A DNA stretch of 13,269 bases from Mageeibacillus sp. UBA3781 (GTDB lineage Bacteria > Bacillota > Clostridia > Saccharofermentanales > Saccharofermentanaceae): assembly GCA_002368805.1 (NCBI GenBank), contig DFFH01000090.1, positions 1-13,269 on the forward strand. Direction: 5' to 3'. The notes beneath the pieces were generated by a model. It was given only the letters and a program-made list of their open reading frames with translations, did not search any database and was not told the DNA's origin. Shown here piece by piece: positions 1-5,676 of this stretch (position 1 is the stretch's first letter; each line of letters begins with the position of its first letter). A program made the translations under genes and the position numbers.

Positions 1-372
1 GCACAGTGTTTTCCGCCCCGTCTGCTTCTCAAACTCCGAGATCACTTCCTCCGGAAAACCGTCCGGATAAGTAGGAAGCGGCTCCGGCGAGATGATGCCG
101 GCGATCTCCCAGTGGCCGATCGTCGTATCCTTGCCCATCGAGGCCTCCTGAAGTCTTCCCCAGGCGCCGGCACCACCGCTGTCTCTTTCTTCATACGGGA
201 GCGCATCTTCGATACAGCCCATGCCGATCCTCTTCATATTTGCTATGGAAAAAGCACTGTCCTTCGAGCAGGCAGCAAGTGTATGCGACCCTTCGTCTCC
301 GAAGGCTGCCGCGTCTTTCGCACCGCCGATCCCGCAGCTGTCCAGCACGATCAGAATAACTCTTTTACCCAT
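1..372 (-). CDS. deoB: Phosphopentomutase, N-terminal part (cut by window edge)
   Basis: DeoB interconverts (deoxy)ribose-1-phosphate and (deoxy)ribose-5-phosphate in the cytoplasm, linking nucleoside breakdown to the pentose phosphate pathway. The first 124 residues are visible; the rest lies beyond base 1. Hallmarks: an N-terminal beta strand followed by LDSCGIG, whose D11 aligns with a metal-binding Asp of the Bacillus cereus enzyme, then DAAAFGDEGSHTL at 20-32, and KDTTIGHWEIAG at 81-92, where T83 aligns with the phosphorylated catalytic Thr. The start at 372 follows an AGAGGG ribosome site about 7 bases upstream. The partner gene of a usual deo or purine-nucleoside cluster would lie outside the window. 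It is divergent from a second alkaline phosphatase superfamily gene at 460. Family identity is secure; the rest of the protein cannot be judged. Confidence 0.95.
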   Translation of the reverse strand, partial: MGKRVILIVLDSCGIGGAKDAAAFGDEGSHTLAACSKDSAFSIANMKRIGMGCIEDALPYEERDSGGAGAWGRLQEASMGKDTTIGHWEIAGIISPEPLPTYPDGFPEEVISEFEKQTGRKTLC

Positions 373-411
373 ACTGATCCCTCTTTCGTTTATTTACTAA
401 ATCCAAATCTT

Positions 412-417
412 ATTATA
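412..417 (-). promoter_or_regulatory. Possible deoB -10 box
   Basis: On the minus strand this reads TATAAT, a perfect sigma-A -10 hexamer, about 40 bases upstream of the deoB start. The -35 position at 17-bp spacing (435-440) reads GATCGT and is poor. That -35 region lies inside the AAACGATCGTTT palindrome, so a weak, regulated promoter is possible. The promoter of the divergent gene at 460 is not clear. Confidence 0.35.
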
Positions 418-432
418 TCGTATATGTGACAA

Positions 433-444
433 AAACGATCGTTT
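433..444. promoter_or_regulatory. 12-bp perfect palindrome, candidate operator
   Basis: AAACGATCGTTT is a perfect 12-bp inverted repeat in the 87-bp gap between two divergent genes. It covers the expected -35 position of the possible deoB promoter and lies just before the ribosome site of the gene at 460. The position and the CG-containing symmetric centre would suit a LacI-type or similar repressor. This is inference; no matching regulator is in the window. Confidence 0.35.
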
Positions 445-459
445 CGGAGGAATTTACCT

Positions 460-1704
460 ATGCGCAAAAATCTCACCGGACGTCCGATCATCATGATTTC
501 CCTGGACGCCATTTCAGATACGGATGTCAACTATCTCCTGACTCTTCCGAACTTCAGAAAACTCGCTTCTTACGGCCTTCTGCACCGTGGTGTCGAGTCT
601 CTGTTTATTTCGAATACATATCCGGTACATACCAGTATCTCGACGGGGGTTCTTCCGTCGGAGCACGGGCTCTTCGATAATGTTATTTTCGACCCGGTGA
701 AGAACTCGGAGAAGTGGCGCGCGCATAAGAAGCTCATCAAGGTGAAGACGCTTCCGGAAAGAGCCTATGAAAAAGGACTCGTCTCCTGCGCGATGATGTA
801 TCCCTGCACCCCCGGCGAGAAGATCCGCTATCACCTTGCGGAAGTCCCCGGCACGGAGAGCATGTTCTTCCGCGGCATCAAGTTCGTCCACTACAGCTCG
901 ACCTTCCGCCTGTGTCCGAAGTTCTTCCGTTACATGAAGAAGTGCAAGTCCTTCAACTACTTCGGCATCGATACATTTATCGCCTTTACCGCACGCGATC
1001 TGATCGCGAAAGAAAAAGCGGATTTTTACATGCTGCATCTGCAGGACACCGACCATCAGAAGCATCACTCCGGTATCGATTCCGAGGATGTAAAAAAATC
1101 GATCGAGTATGACGACAAGCTTCTGGGGATCATCCTCGAGGGAATATTCGAGGCGGAGAGAAACGCGGGCGGCGATCCGGAGAAGGGGATCTCGCACTTC
1201 GATATCCTTCTTTTCAGCGACCATGCCTGCTTTAATATCCACACGAATATCCTTCCGAATGATCTTCTGAAGAAAGCAGATATCGGTCCGGAAGCCGCCT
1301 GGTTCCAGACGGTGAACGGTGCCTGCTTCCTGCATATTTCTCCCACCATTTCTATAGAGGATGAAGCGAAGCTTGACACCTTCCTGGAGAAATTCTCGAA
1401 GATGGAAGGCGTAAAAAGAAGACTCACCGAGGAGGAGATGCATGACAGCGGCGCGATCGATGCCGGCTTCACCCTGGGCTTTACGCCGGTTCCCGGATTT
1501 ACTTTCGGCGCGATGAAGAAAGGCCAGCACGGCTTTACTCTGGATAACGACAATTATACGATCTTCTACCTCGAGATCGGCCCCGGTCTTATAGCGCCGG
1601 ATCAAGCCGGAAAAGAAACCTCCGGCGGTTCGATCCTCGAGGTCGGAAAGAAAGCGATCGGTCTTGTCGAGCGCACCGGCACCTCTGAAGGATCCGCCCG
1701 TTGA
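460..1704 (+). CDS. Type I phosphodiesterase / nucleotide pyrophosphatase-like protein
   Basis: A 414-residue member of the alkaline phosphatase superfamily, closest in pattern to the type I phosphodiesterase/nucleotide pyrophosphatase (NPP) family. These two-metal enzymes cleave phosphodiester or pyrophosphate bonds. The full ligand set can be placed: D16 in ISLDAISD; T53 in SNTYPVH as likely nucleophile, followed by STGVLPSEHGLFDN; D198 and H202 in DTDHQKHHSG; D254-H255 in FSDHACF; and H357 in GQHGF. No signal peptide or membrane segment is seen, so it is probably cytoplasmic, unlike many NPPs. The start has a GGAGG site about 8 bases upstream. It is divergent from deoB and ends in a shared bidirectional terminator, so it is probably monocistronic. 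The substrate is unknown: a nucleotide, a nucleotide sugar or a lipid phosphodiester are all possible. Confidence 0.85.
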   Translation: MRKNLTGRPIIMISLDAISDTDVNYLLTLPNFRKLASYGLLHRGVESLFISNTYPVHTSISTGVLPSEHGLFDNVIFDPVKNSEKWRAHKKLIKVKTLPERAYEKGLVSCAMMYPCTPGEKIRYHLAEVPGTESMFFRGIKFVHYSSTFRLCPKFFRYMKKCKSFNYFGIDTFIAFTARDLIAKEKADFYMLHLQDTDHQKHHSGIDSEDVKKSIEYDDKLLGIILEGIFEAERNAGGDPEKGISHFDILLFSDHACFNIHTNILPNDLLKKADIGPEAAWFQTVNGACFLHISPTISIEDEAKLDTFLEKFSKMEGVKRRLTEEEMHDSGAIDAGFTLGFTPVPGFTFGAMKKGQHGFTLDNDNYTIFYLEIGPGLIAPDQAGKETSGGSILEVGKKAIGLVERTGTSEGSAR

Positions 1705-1722
1705 TCTGAGCTTATTTAACAC

Positions 1723-1782
1723 AAAAAGTCCGATAAGAATACCGTATGCGTAAAGCATCGGATTTTCCTATCGGACTTTTTT
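1723..1782. terminator. Bidirectional rho-independent terminator
   Basis: The outer arms AAAAAGTCCGATA (1723-1735) and TATCGGACTTTTTT (1769-1782) pair perfectly, giving a T-run on both strands. The 33-base loop holds a second, nested hairpin: CCG and ATGC (1742-1749, one bulged T) pair with GCAT-CGG (1755-1761). It lies between the convergent ends of the phosphodiesterase gene (stop 1704) and kdgK (stop 1801) and can serve both. Confidence 0.85.
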
Positions 1783-1800
1783 CTTTCTTATAGTTTCTGA

Positions 1801-2829
1801 TCAGCGAACGACTCTTCCGGATCCATCTCCGCGCATCAGGGTCTCGACTTCCTTGACGGTAACGCGGTTAAAGTCACCCGGGATCGAGTGTTTCAGGCAG
1901 CTTGCCGCGACAGCGAACTCGAGTGCTTCGGTATCATTTTCAAATGTGCGGAGGCCATAGATCAGTCCCGCTGCGAAAGAGTCACCGCCGCCGACACGGT
2001 CCACAATATCTCTGATCTCATATTTTCTGCTTACATAGAAGACCGATCCGTTATTGATGCAGGCCGCCCATCCGTTATGGTCAGCGCTGTGGCTCTCGCG
2101 GAGTGTGATCGCGACTTTGGAAACATTCGGATACTCCTCGAGAAGACGGCTCGTCAGCTTCTCGTATTTACTGGTGTCGAGTGCACCCTCTTCGACATCC
2201 ACATCGATCTCGATACCGAGAGATTTCTGGCAGTCTTCCTCATTTCCGATGACCACATCAGTGTACTTCGTGATCTCTGTCATTACATCCTTTGCAGGCA
2301 CGCCATACTTCCACAGATTCTTACGGAAGTTCAGATCCACGGATACGGTGATGCCGCGCTTCTTTGCTTCTTTTACGGATTCGACCGCCAGCTCCGACGC
2401 ACTTTTGCTGATTGCAGGTGTGATACCCGTAATATGGAACCAGTCCACATCTGCAAAAGCACTATCCCAGTCAATATCTCCTGTCTTTGCTTCCGCCATC
2501 GTCGATCCGGCGCGGTCATAGACGACCTTGCTCGGACGCTGGTTGGCACCGGTCTCGAGATAGTAGATTCCCATTCTTCCCGGAGCGCGGAGGATACGTT
2601 CTGTTCCGACTCCGAATGCACGTACTTCACAGATACATGCATCACCGATCGGGCCTTCCGGCAGGATCGTCAGAAATTCCACCGGCATATTGAAGTTCGC
2701 CAGCGATACTGCCACATTTGCTTCACCGCCGCCGAATGTTGCTTCAAATTCCGGACTCTGGAAGAACCTTTCATTGTTCTTCGTCTTCAGTCTTAACATG
2801 ATCTCGCCCATTGTCAGTACTTTTGCCAT
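1801..2829 (-). CDS. kdgK: 2-keto-3-deoxygluconate kinase (PfkB family)
   Basis: Phosphorylates 2-keto-3-deoxy-D-gluconate (KDG) with ATP to KDPG, the last common step before aldol cleavage in hexuronate breakdown; cytoplasmic. The 342 residues show the PfkB/ribokinase fold: an N-terminal MGEIMLRL strand, the sugar-binding GGGEANVA at 33-40, and the C-terminal signature DIVDRVGGGDSFAAG at 274-288 with catalytic base D283 and the GGGD anion hole. Family length is about 310-345, so it is intact. A strong AAGGAGG site sits about 7 bases before the ATG. It follows the aldolase gene with a gap of only 12 bases, its ribosome site abutting that stop codon, so the two form an operon. Kinases for other 2-keto-3-deoxy sugars share the fold, but pairing with KDPG aldolase and uxaC makes KDG the best substrate call. 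Confidence 0.93.
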   Translation of the reverse strand: MAKVLTMGEIMLRLKTKNNERFFQSPEFEATFGGGEANVAVSLANFNMPVEFLTILPEGPIGDACICEVRAFGVGTERILRAPGRMGIYYLETGANQRPSKVVYDRAGSTMAEAKTGDIDWDSAFADVDWFHITGITPAISKSASELAVESVKEAKKRGITVSVDLNFRKNLWKYGVPAKDVMTEITKYTDVVIGNEEDCQKSLGIEIDVDVEEGALDTSKYEKLTSRLLEEYPNVSKVAITLRESHSADHNGWAACINNGSVFYVSRKYEIRDIVDRVGGGDSFAAGLIYGLRTFENDTEALEFAVAASCLKHSIPGDFNRVTVKEVETLMRGDGSGRVVR

Positions 2830-2841
2830 GGGTAATCCTCC

Positions 2842-3486
2842 TTATACTCTTGCCGCGCGGATCTTGTCCACGGACTCTTTACTTAATTCTGTGATCGTCT
2901 CGAAGTTGTGCTCACGGATATCCTTCGATGTGCATACGAAACTGCCGCCGATCGCGACGATGCATTTTTCCGAAGCAAACTCGGAGATATTCTCGAGATT
3001 GACACCGCCGGTCGGAAGGAAACGCATATCACGGAACACGCCGGAAAGCGTCTTGATCGCCTTGATCCCGCCAAAGAGATTTGCCGGGAAGAATTTCACG
3101 ACAGAAAGTCCTAAAGAACGTGCCGCGATGATCTCTGTCGGAGTAACACATCCGGGAACGACAGCTGTTTTATTATCATTACACCAGCGTACGACTTCTT
3201 CCGAAAATCCGGGGGATACGATAAATTCCGCACCTGATGAGACAGCATCCTGCGCCTGCTTTACGTCCAGGATCGTTCCTGCACCTACTACCATATCCGG
3301 TACTTCTTTCTTAACCATTGCGATCGCATCCTTCGCACAAGAGGTCCGGAATGTGATCTCCATCATACCGATGCCGCCCTGTAATAGTGCTTTTGCCGTA
3401 GGAACCGCGTCTTCCGGATTCTCGATGACGACGACCGGAACCAGTCCTGTTTCTTCCATCTTTTTCAAGATGATTTTTCCTTCCAT
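2842..3486 (-). CDS. eda: KDPG aldolase (2-keto-3-deoxy-6-phosphogluconate aldolase)
   Basis: Cleaves KDPG to pyruvate and glyceraldehyde-3-phosphate by a Schiff-base mechanism; many homologues also act on 2-keto-4-hydroxyglutarate. The protein is 214 residues, normal for this class I TIM-barrel family. E43 and R47 lie in MEITFRT, VVGAGTIL is at 66-73, and the Schiff-base lysine K131 is in VVKFFPANLFGG, followed by LPTGGVN at 157-163; these match E45, R49 and K133 of the E. coli enzyme. An upstream in-frame ATG at 3513 would add nine residues, but the start at 3486 has a GGGAGG site about 7 bases upstream, whereas 3513 has none, so 3486 is chosen. It is the first gene of an eda-kdgK operon and divergent from uxaC, so the three pathway genes may share control in the 162-bp gap. 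Confidence 0.94.
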   Translation of the reverse strand: MEGKIILKKMEETGLVPVVVIENPEDAVPTAKALLQGGIGMMEITFRTSCAKDAIAMVKKEVPDMVVGAGTILDVKQAQDAVSSGAEFIVSPGFSEEVVRWCNDNKTAVVPGCVTPTEIIAARSLGLSVVKFFPANLFGGIKAIKTLSGVFRDMRFLPTGGVNLENISEFASEKCIVAIGGSFVCTSKDIREHNFETITELSKESVDKIRAARV

Positions 3487-3560
3487 GATGTGCCTCCCTC
3501 GGGGAAATTTCATAACAACTGATATTCTACCATTTTTTCAGAAAAAAAGCGGTTTTGTCT

Positions 3561-3590
3561 TTGCTTTCTTTATATTATCTCTGTTATGAT
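3561..3590 (+). promoter_or_regulatory. Candidate uxaC promoter with overlapping inverted repeat
   Basis: TTGCTT (3561-3566) and TATGAT (3585-3590) are separated by 18 bp and resemble sigma-A boxes; transcription would start near 3597, leaving about a 50-base leader. The -10 box lies within an inverted repeat, GTTAT-GATA-ATAAC (3583-3596), which could be an operator. A loose catabolite-repression-like core, AAAGCGGTTT (3546-3555), lies just upstream but lacks the usual flanks. No convincing promoter pair was found for the opposite eda-kdgK operon; TAGAAT at 3529-3524 (minus strand) is a possible -10 box without a good -35. Confidence 0.45.
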
Positions 3591-3648
3591 AATAACGGAT
3601 GAGAAACAAGTAGAAAAAGGTTTATGCGAATAGTAACAGGAGGTCTGT

Positions 3649-5061
3649 ATGGCTAACTTGATCAATAACCAGTTTATGCTGAAATCTGCAACCGCAGAGA
3701 GATTGTATTACGACTATGCGAAGAATTGTCCGATCATCGATTATCACTGTCATCTCGATGCACAGGATATCGCTGATGATGTATCGTATTCGAACATCAC
3801 ACAGATCTGGCTTTCCGGTGACCACTACAAGTGGAGACTGATGCGCTCCGCCGGTATCGAGGAGCATTACATCACCGGAGATGCGGATGACTATGAGAAA
3901 TTCCTGGCTTGGGCGAGCGTGATTGAGCGTGCCGTCGGCAATCCGATGTACCACTGGTCCAGCCTCGAGCTCTACCGCTATTTCGATATTAAAGAACCTC
4001 TCACACTGGCCAATGCCGATCAGGTTTGGGAGATGGCAAATGCGAAGCTCATGAGCGGCATGCTCAGTGCCCGTCAGCTGCTTAACCGCTCGAATGTCGA
4101 GCTCCTCTGCACGACCGATGATCCGATCGATGATCTCTCCGCACACCGTGCGATCGCAGAAGACTTTTCAATCAAGACACTCGTTCTTCCGACATTCCGT
4201 CCGGACCGTATCATGGATATCGAAAAAATCGGATTTACTGATTATCTTCGTGCCCTTTCCGGACCGAGCCGTATGGTGAGCAGCTGGATCGATCTGAAGA
4301 TCCTTCTTACTTCCCGTATCGAGCACTTCGCTTCTCATGGCTGCCGTCTTGCAGACCATGCGATGGAAAACTTTATATTCATACCGGCTTCCGATTTTGA
4401 AGCGGAGCAGGTCTTCCACAAGAAGCTGGAAGAGCCCGATACACCGCTAACCGATCATGAGGTCGCTATCTATAAGAGTGCACTTCTTCTGTTCCTGGCA
4501 ACAGAGTATTATGCCAGAGGCTGGACGATGCAGATCCACTTCGGCTGCCGTCGTGATAACAATGCCCGCCAGTTCCGTGCACTTGGTGCAAACACAGGTT
4601 TTGATACGATCAGCGGCACCGGCAATTTTGTCGCTCCGCTGGCAGAGTTCATGAGTCATCTGGAAGATCACGAGATCCTTCCGAGAATGATCATCTACAG
4701 TCTCAACCCGCATGACGATCCGATCATCGACACATTGATCGGATGCTTCCAGAACGGTAAAGACGCCATGTGGATCCAGCATGGTGCCGCCTGGTGGTTC
4801 AATGATAATGAGCAGGGCATCAGAAATCACCTGCGTTCCCTCGCAGCACAGAGCTACCTGCCCGGATTCATCGGCATGCTTACCGATTCCCGCTCGTTCC
4901 TGTCCTATACCCGACATGAATATTTCAGAAGGATCCTCTGCGATTTCCTGGGCGGACTTGTCGAGCGCGGAGAATTTGCCAAGAACATGGAGATCCTTGG
5001 ATCTATCGTACAGGATATCTGTTACAACAACGCCAGAAGGATCTTCATTCCGGAAGAGTAA
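3649..5061 (+). CDS. uxaC: Uronate isomerase (glucuronate/galacturonate isomerase)
   Basis: Isomerises D-glucuronate to D-fructuronate and D-galacturonate to D-tagaturonate, the entry step of the isomerase pathway; cytoplasmic, amidohydrolase-superfamily fold. The 470 residues match the usual 465-470. Visible signatures are the metal-binding HxH at H33/H35 in PIIDYHCHLD, CTTDDP at 154-159, QIHFGCRRDNN at 295-305, IQHGAAWWFND at 376-386, and GMLTDSRSFLSYTRHEYFRR at 409-428 with the conserved D413. The start is fixed by an AGGAGG site (3638-3643) five bases before the ATG. It is transcribed alone, divergent from eda-kdgK, and ends in a strong terminator. The uxuAB genes that use its product lie about 3.7 kb downstream on the same strand in a separate unit. 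Because uxaA and uxaB are not here, glucuronate is the better-supported substrate in this locus. Confidence 0.96.
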   Translation: MANLINNQFMLKSATAERLYYDYAKNCPIIDYHCHLDAQDIADDVSYSNITQIWLSGDHYKWRLMRSAGIEEHYITGDADDYEKFLAWASVIERAVGNPMYHWSSLELYRYFDIKEPLTLANADQVWEMANAKLMSGMLSARQLLNRSNVELLCTTDDPIDDLSAHRAIAEDFSIKTLVLPTFRPDRIMDIEKIGFTDYLRALSGPSRMVSSWIDLKILLTSRIEHFASHGCRLADHAMENFIFIPASDFEAEQVFHKKLEEPDTPLTDHEVAIYKSALLLFLATEYYARGWTMQIHFGCRRDNNARQFRALGANTGFDTISGTGNFVAPLAEFMSHLEDHEILPRMIIYSLNPHDDPIIDTLIGCFQNGKDAMWIQHGAAWWFNDNEQGIRNHLRSLAAQSYLPGFIGMLTDSRSFLSYTRHEYFRRILCDFLGGLVERGEFAKNMEILGSIVQDICYNNARRIFIPEE

Positions 5062-5084
5062 AGTCATCTCTTCTTTTACCGGAT

Positions 5085-5096
5085 ACCGGATCCGGT
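5085..5096. repeat. 12-bp palindrome after uxaC
   Basis: ACCGGATCCGGT is a perfect 12-bp palindrome, directly preceded by another ACCGGAT copy (5078-5084). It lies between the uxaC stop and the uxaC terminator, so it would be part of the mRNA 3' end and could form a small hairpin. No function is assigned. Confidence 0.4.
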
Positions 5097-5115
5097 TCTA
5101 TCACAAAAGTAACGC

Positions 5116-5167
5116 AAAAAAAGAACTGTCATCGTGGAAGCCCCATCCACGTCGGCAGTTCTTTTTT
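5116..5167. terminator. Rho-independent terminator of uxaC, possibly bidirectional
   Basis: A long stem is formed by AAAAAAAGAACTG (5116-5128) with CAGTTCTTTTTT (5156-5167), extended inward by CGTGGA and TCCACG across a short internal mismatch. A T-run follows on the plus strand. The A-run before the stem gives a T-run on the minus strand, so it could also stop transcripts from the pilin gene at 5445-5242. Confidence 0.88.
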
Positions 5168-5192
5168 CGAAAAAATGAAAAAGACGGTTTCA

Positions 5193-5214
5193 GATAATGT
5201 GGGAGAACATTATC
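5193..5214. terminator. Hairpin downstream of the pilin gene
   Basis: GATAATGT (5193-5200) and ACATTATC (5207-5214) form a perfect 8-bp stem around a 6-base loop, 28 bases past the pilin stop codon. On the minus strand the sequence after it is T-rich but broken by other bases, so it is a weak terminator or an mRNA 3'-end stabiliser. An operator role cannot be excluded. Confidence 0.4.
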
Positions 5215-5241
5215 ATCAGAAAATAACTCTGTTTCAGACCT

Positions 5242-5445
5242 TTAAGAAAGAATCGTGTCGATCTCGGCTGTTACTGTGTTGATCGCGTCATTGTGCTCCT
5301 TGATCGAGGAAGTTGCAGACTGAGCTTTGCCGATATAAGAAGCTACGCTGAAGAAAACAACTACTGCAAGAATGACGATAATGGCAATAACGAGTACCAT
5401 CTCAACCAGTGTGAAACCCTTTTTCGATTTATGCAATCTTTTCAT
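5242..5445 (-). CDS. Small type IV prepilin-like protein
   Basis: A 67-residue protein with a textbook class III (prepilin) signal: a basic leader MKRLHKSKKG, predicted prepilin-peptidase cleavage after G10, then FTLVE with F as mature residue 1 and Glu at position 5, followed by a hydrophobic stretch to about residue 35 (MVLVIAIIVILAVVVFFSV). The mature peptide would be only about 57 residues: the N-terminal helix plus a short tail with no room for the usual pilin beta-sheet head and no cysteines. The start has a GGAGG site about 10 bases upstream, a strong promoter and a hairpin downstream, so it seems to be an intact single gene. No other pilus or type II secretion gene is nearby. It could be a minor or pseudopilin working with machinery elsewhere, or a non-pilus peptide using the same processing; the role is unknown. 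Confidence 0.82.
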   Translation of the reverse strand: MKRLHKSKKGFTLVEMVLVIAIIVILAVVVFFSVASYIGKAQSATSSIKEHNDAINTVTAEIDTILS

Positions 5446-5505
5446 ACCCCGATACCTCCGATAGACATAAATGGTTATTCACAGTTCATTCACATTTATG
5501 ACACA

Positions 5506-5534
5506 ATTATACTCTCGATTTTTGGCCTATGCAA
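5506..5534 (-). promoter_or_regulatory. Sigma-A-type promoter of the pilin gene
   Basis: Read on the minus strand: -35 TTGCAT (5534-5529), 17-bp spacer, -10 TATAAT (5511-5506). This is the best promoter match in the window. Transcription would start near 5499, giving a leader of about 54 bases to the pilin ATG. Confidence 0.7.
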
Positions 5535-5605
5535 TAATTTTTTTGCAAAAACCTCCTATTTTTTGCACATTTTCAACCATATTTTGCGATTTCCGGTGGC
5601 AAAAA
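5531..5605. repeat. A/T-tract region with repeated TTTTTGCA-like motifs
   Basis: Directly upstream of the pilin -35 box, GC dinucleotides flanked by T- or A-runs recur at 5531, 5545, 5565, 5586 and 5599. One copy, TTTTTGCAAAAA (5540-5551), is a perfect 12-bp palindrome. The tracts could bend the DNA, act as an UP-like element or bind a regulator. No known site was recognised. Confidence 0.35.
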
Positions 5606-5608
5606 CAG

Positions 5609-5636
5609 AAAAGCCTCTGTCAAAACAGAGGCTTTT
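5609..5636 (-). terminator. Rho-independent terminator of the esterase gene
   Basis: AAAAGCCTCTG (5609-5619) pairs perfectly with CAGAGGCTTTT (5626-5636) around a 6-base loop. It lies 40 bases past the esterase stop (5677) and gives CTTTTCTGTTTTTG on the minus strand. Confidence 0.8.
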
Positions 5637-5676
5637 CGTCATAATTCATGGTCAAATTGTGATCAGGACTTCCGGT

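Noticed and set aside
112..429. A 105-codon plus-strand open frame opposite deoB.
   Set aside because: It is antisense to the conserved phosphopentomutase N-terminus and has no ribosome site.
514..1758. A 414-codon open frame on the minus strand opposite the phosphodiesterase gene.
   Set aside because: It has no recognisable domain, overlaps a gene with a full set of catalytic motifs, and runs through the bidirectional terminator. It is best explained as a codon-usage shadow.
1888..2796. A 302-codon plus-strand open frame across kdgK.
   Set aside because: It is antisense to a clear PfkB-family kinase, starts without a ribosome site and is rich in Cys/His/Arg typical of shadow frames.
3546..3555. 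AAAGCGGTTT as a CcpA (cre) site upstream of uxaC.
   Set aside because: The core fits but the flanking TG and CA positions do not, so it is too weak to list as a separate site.
2690..3589. A 299-codon plus-strand open frame across eda.
   Set aside because: It overlaps the whole KDPG aldolase gene and the divergent promoter gap and has no domain-like pattern.
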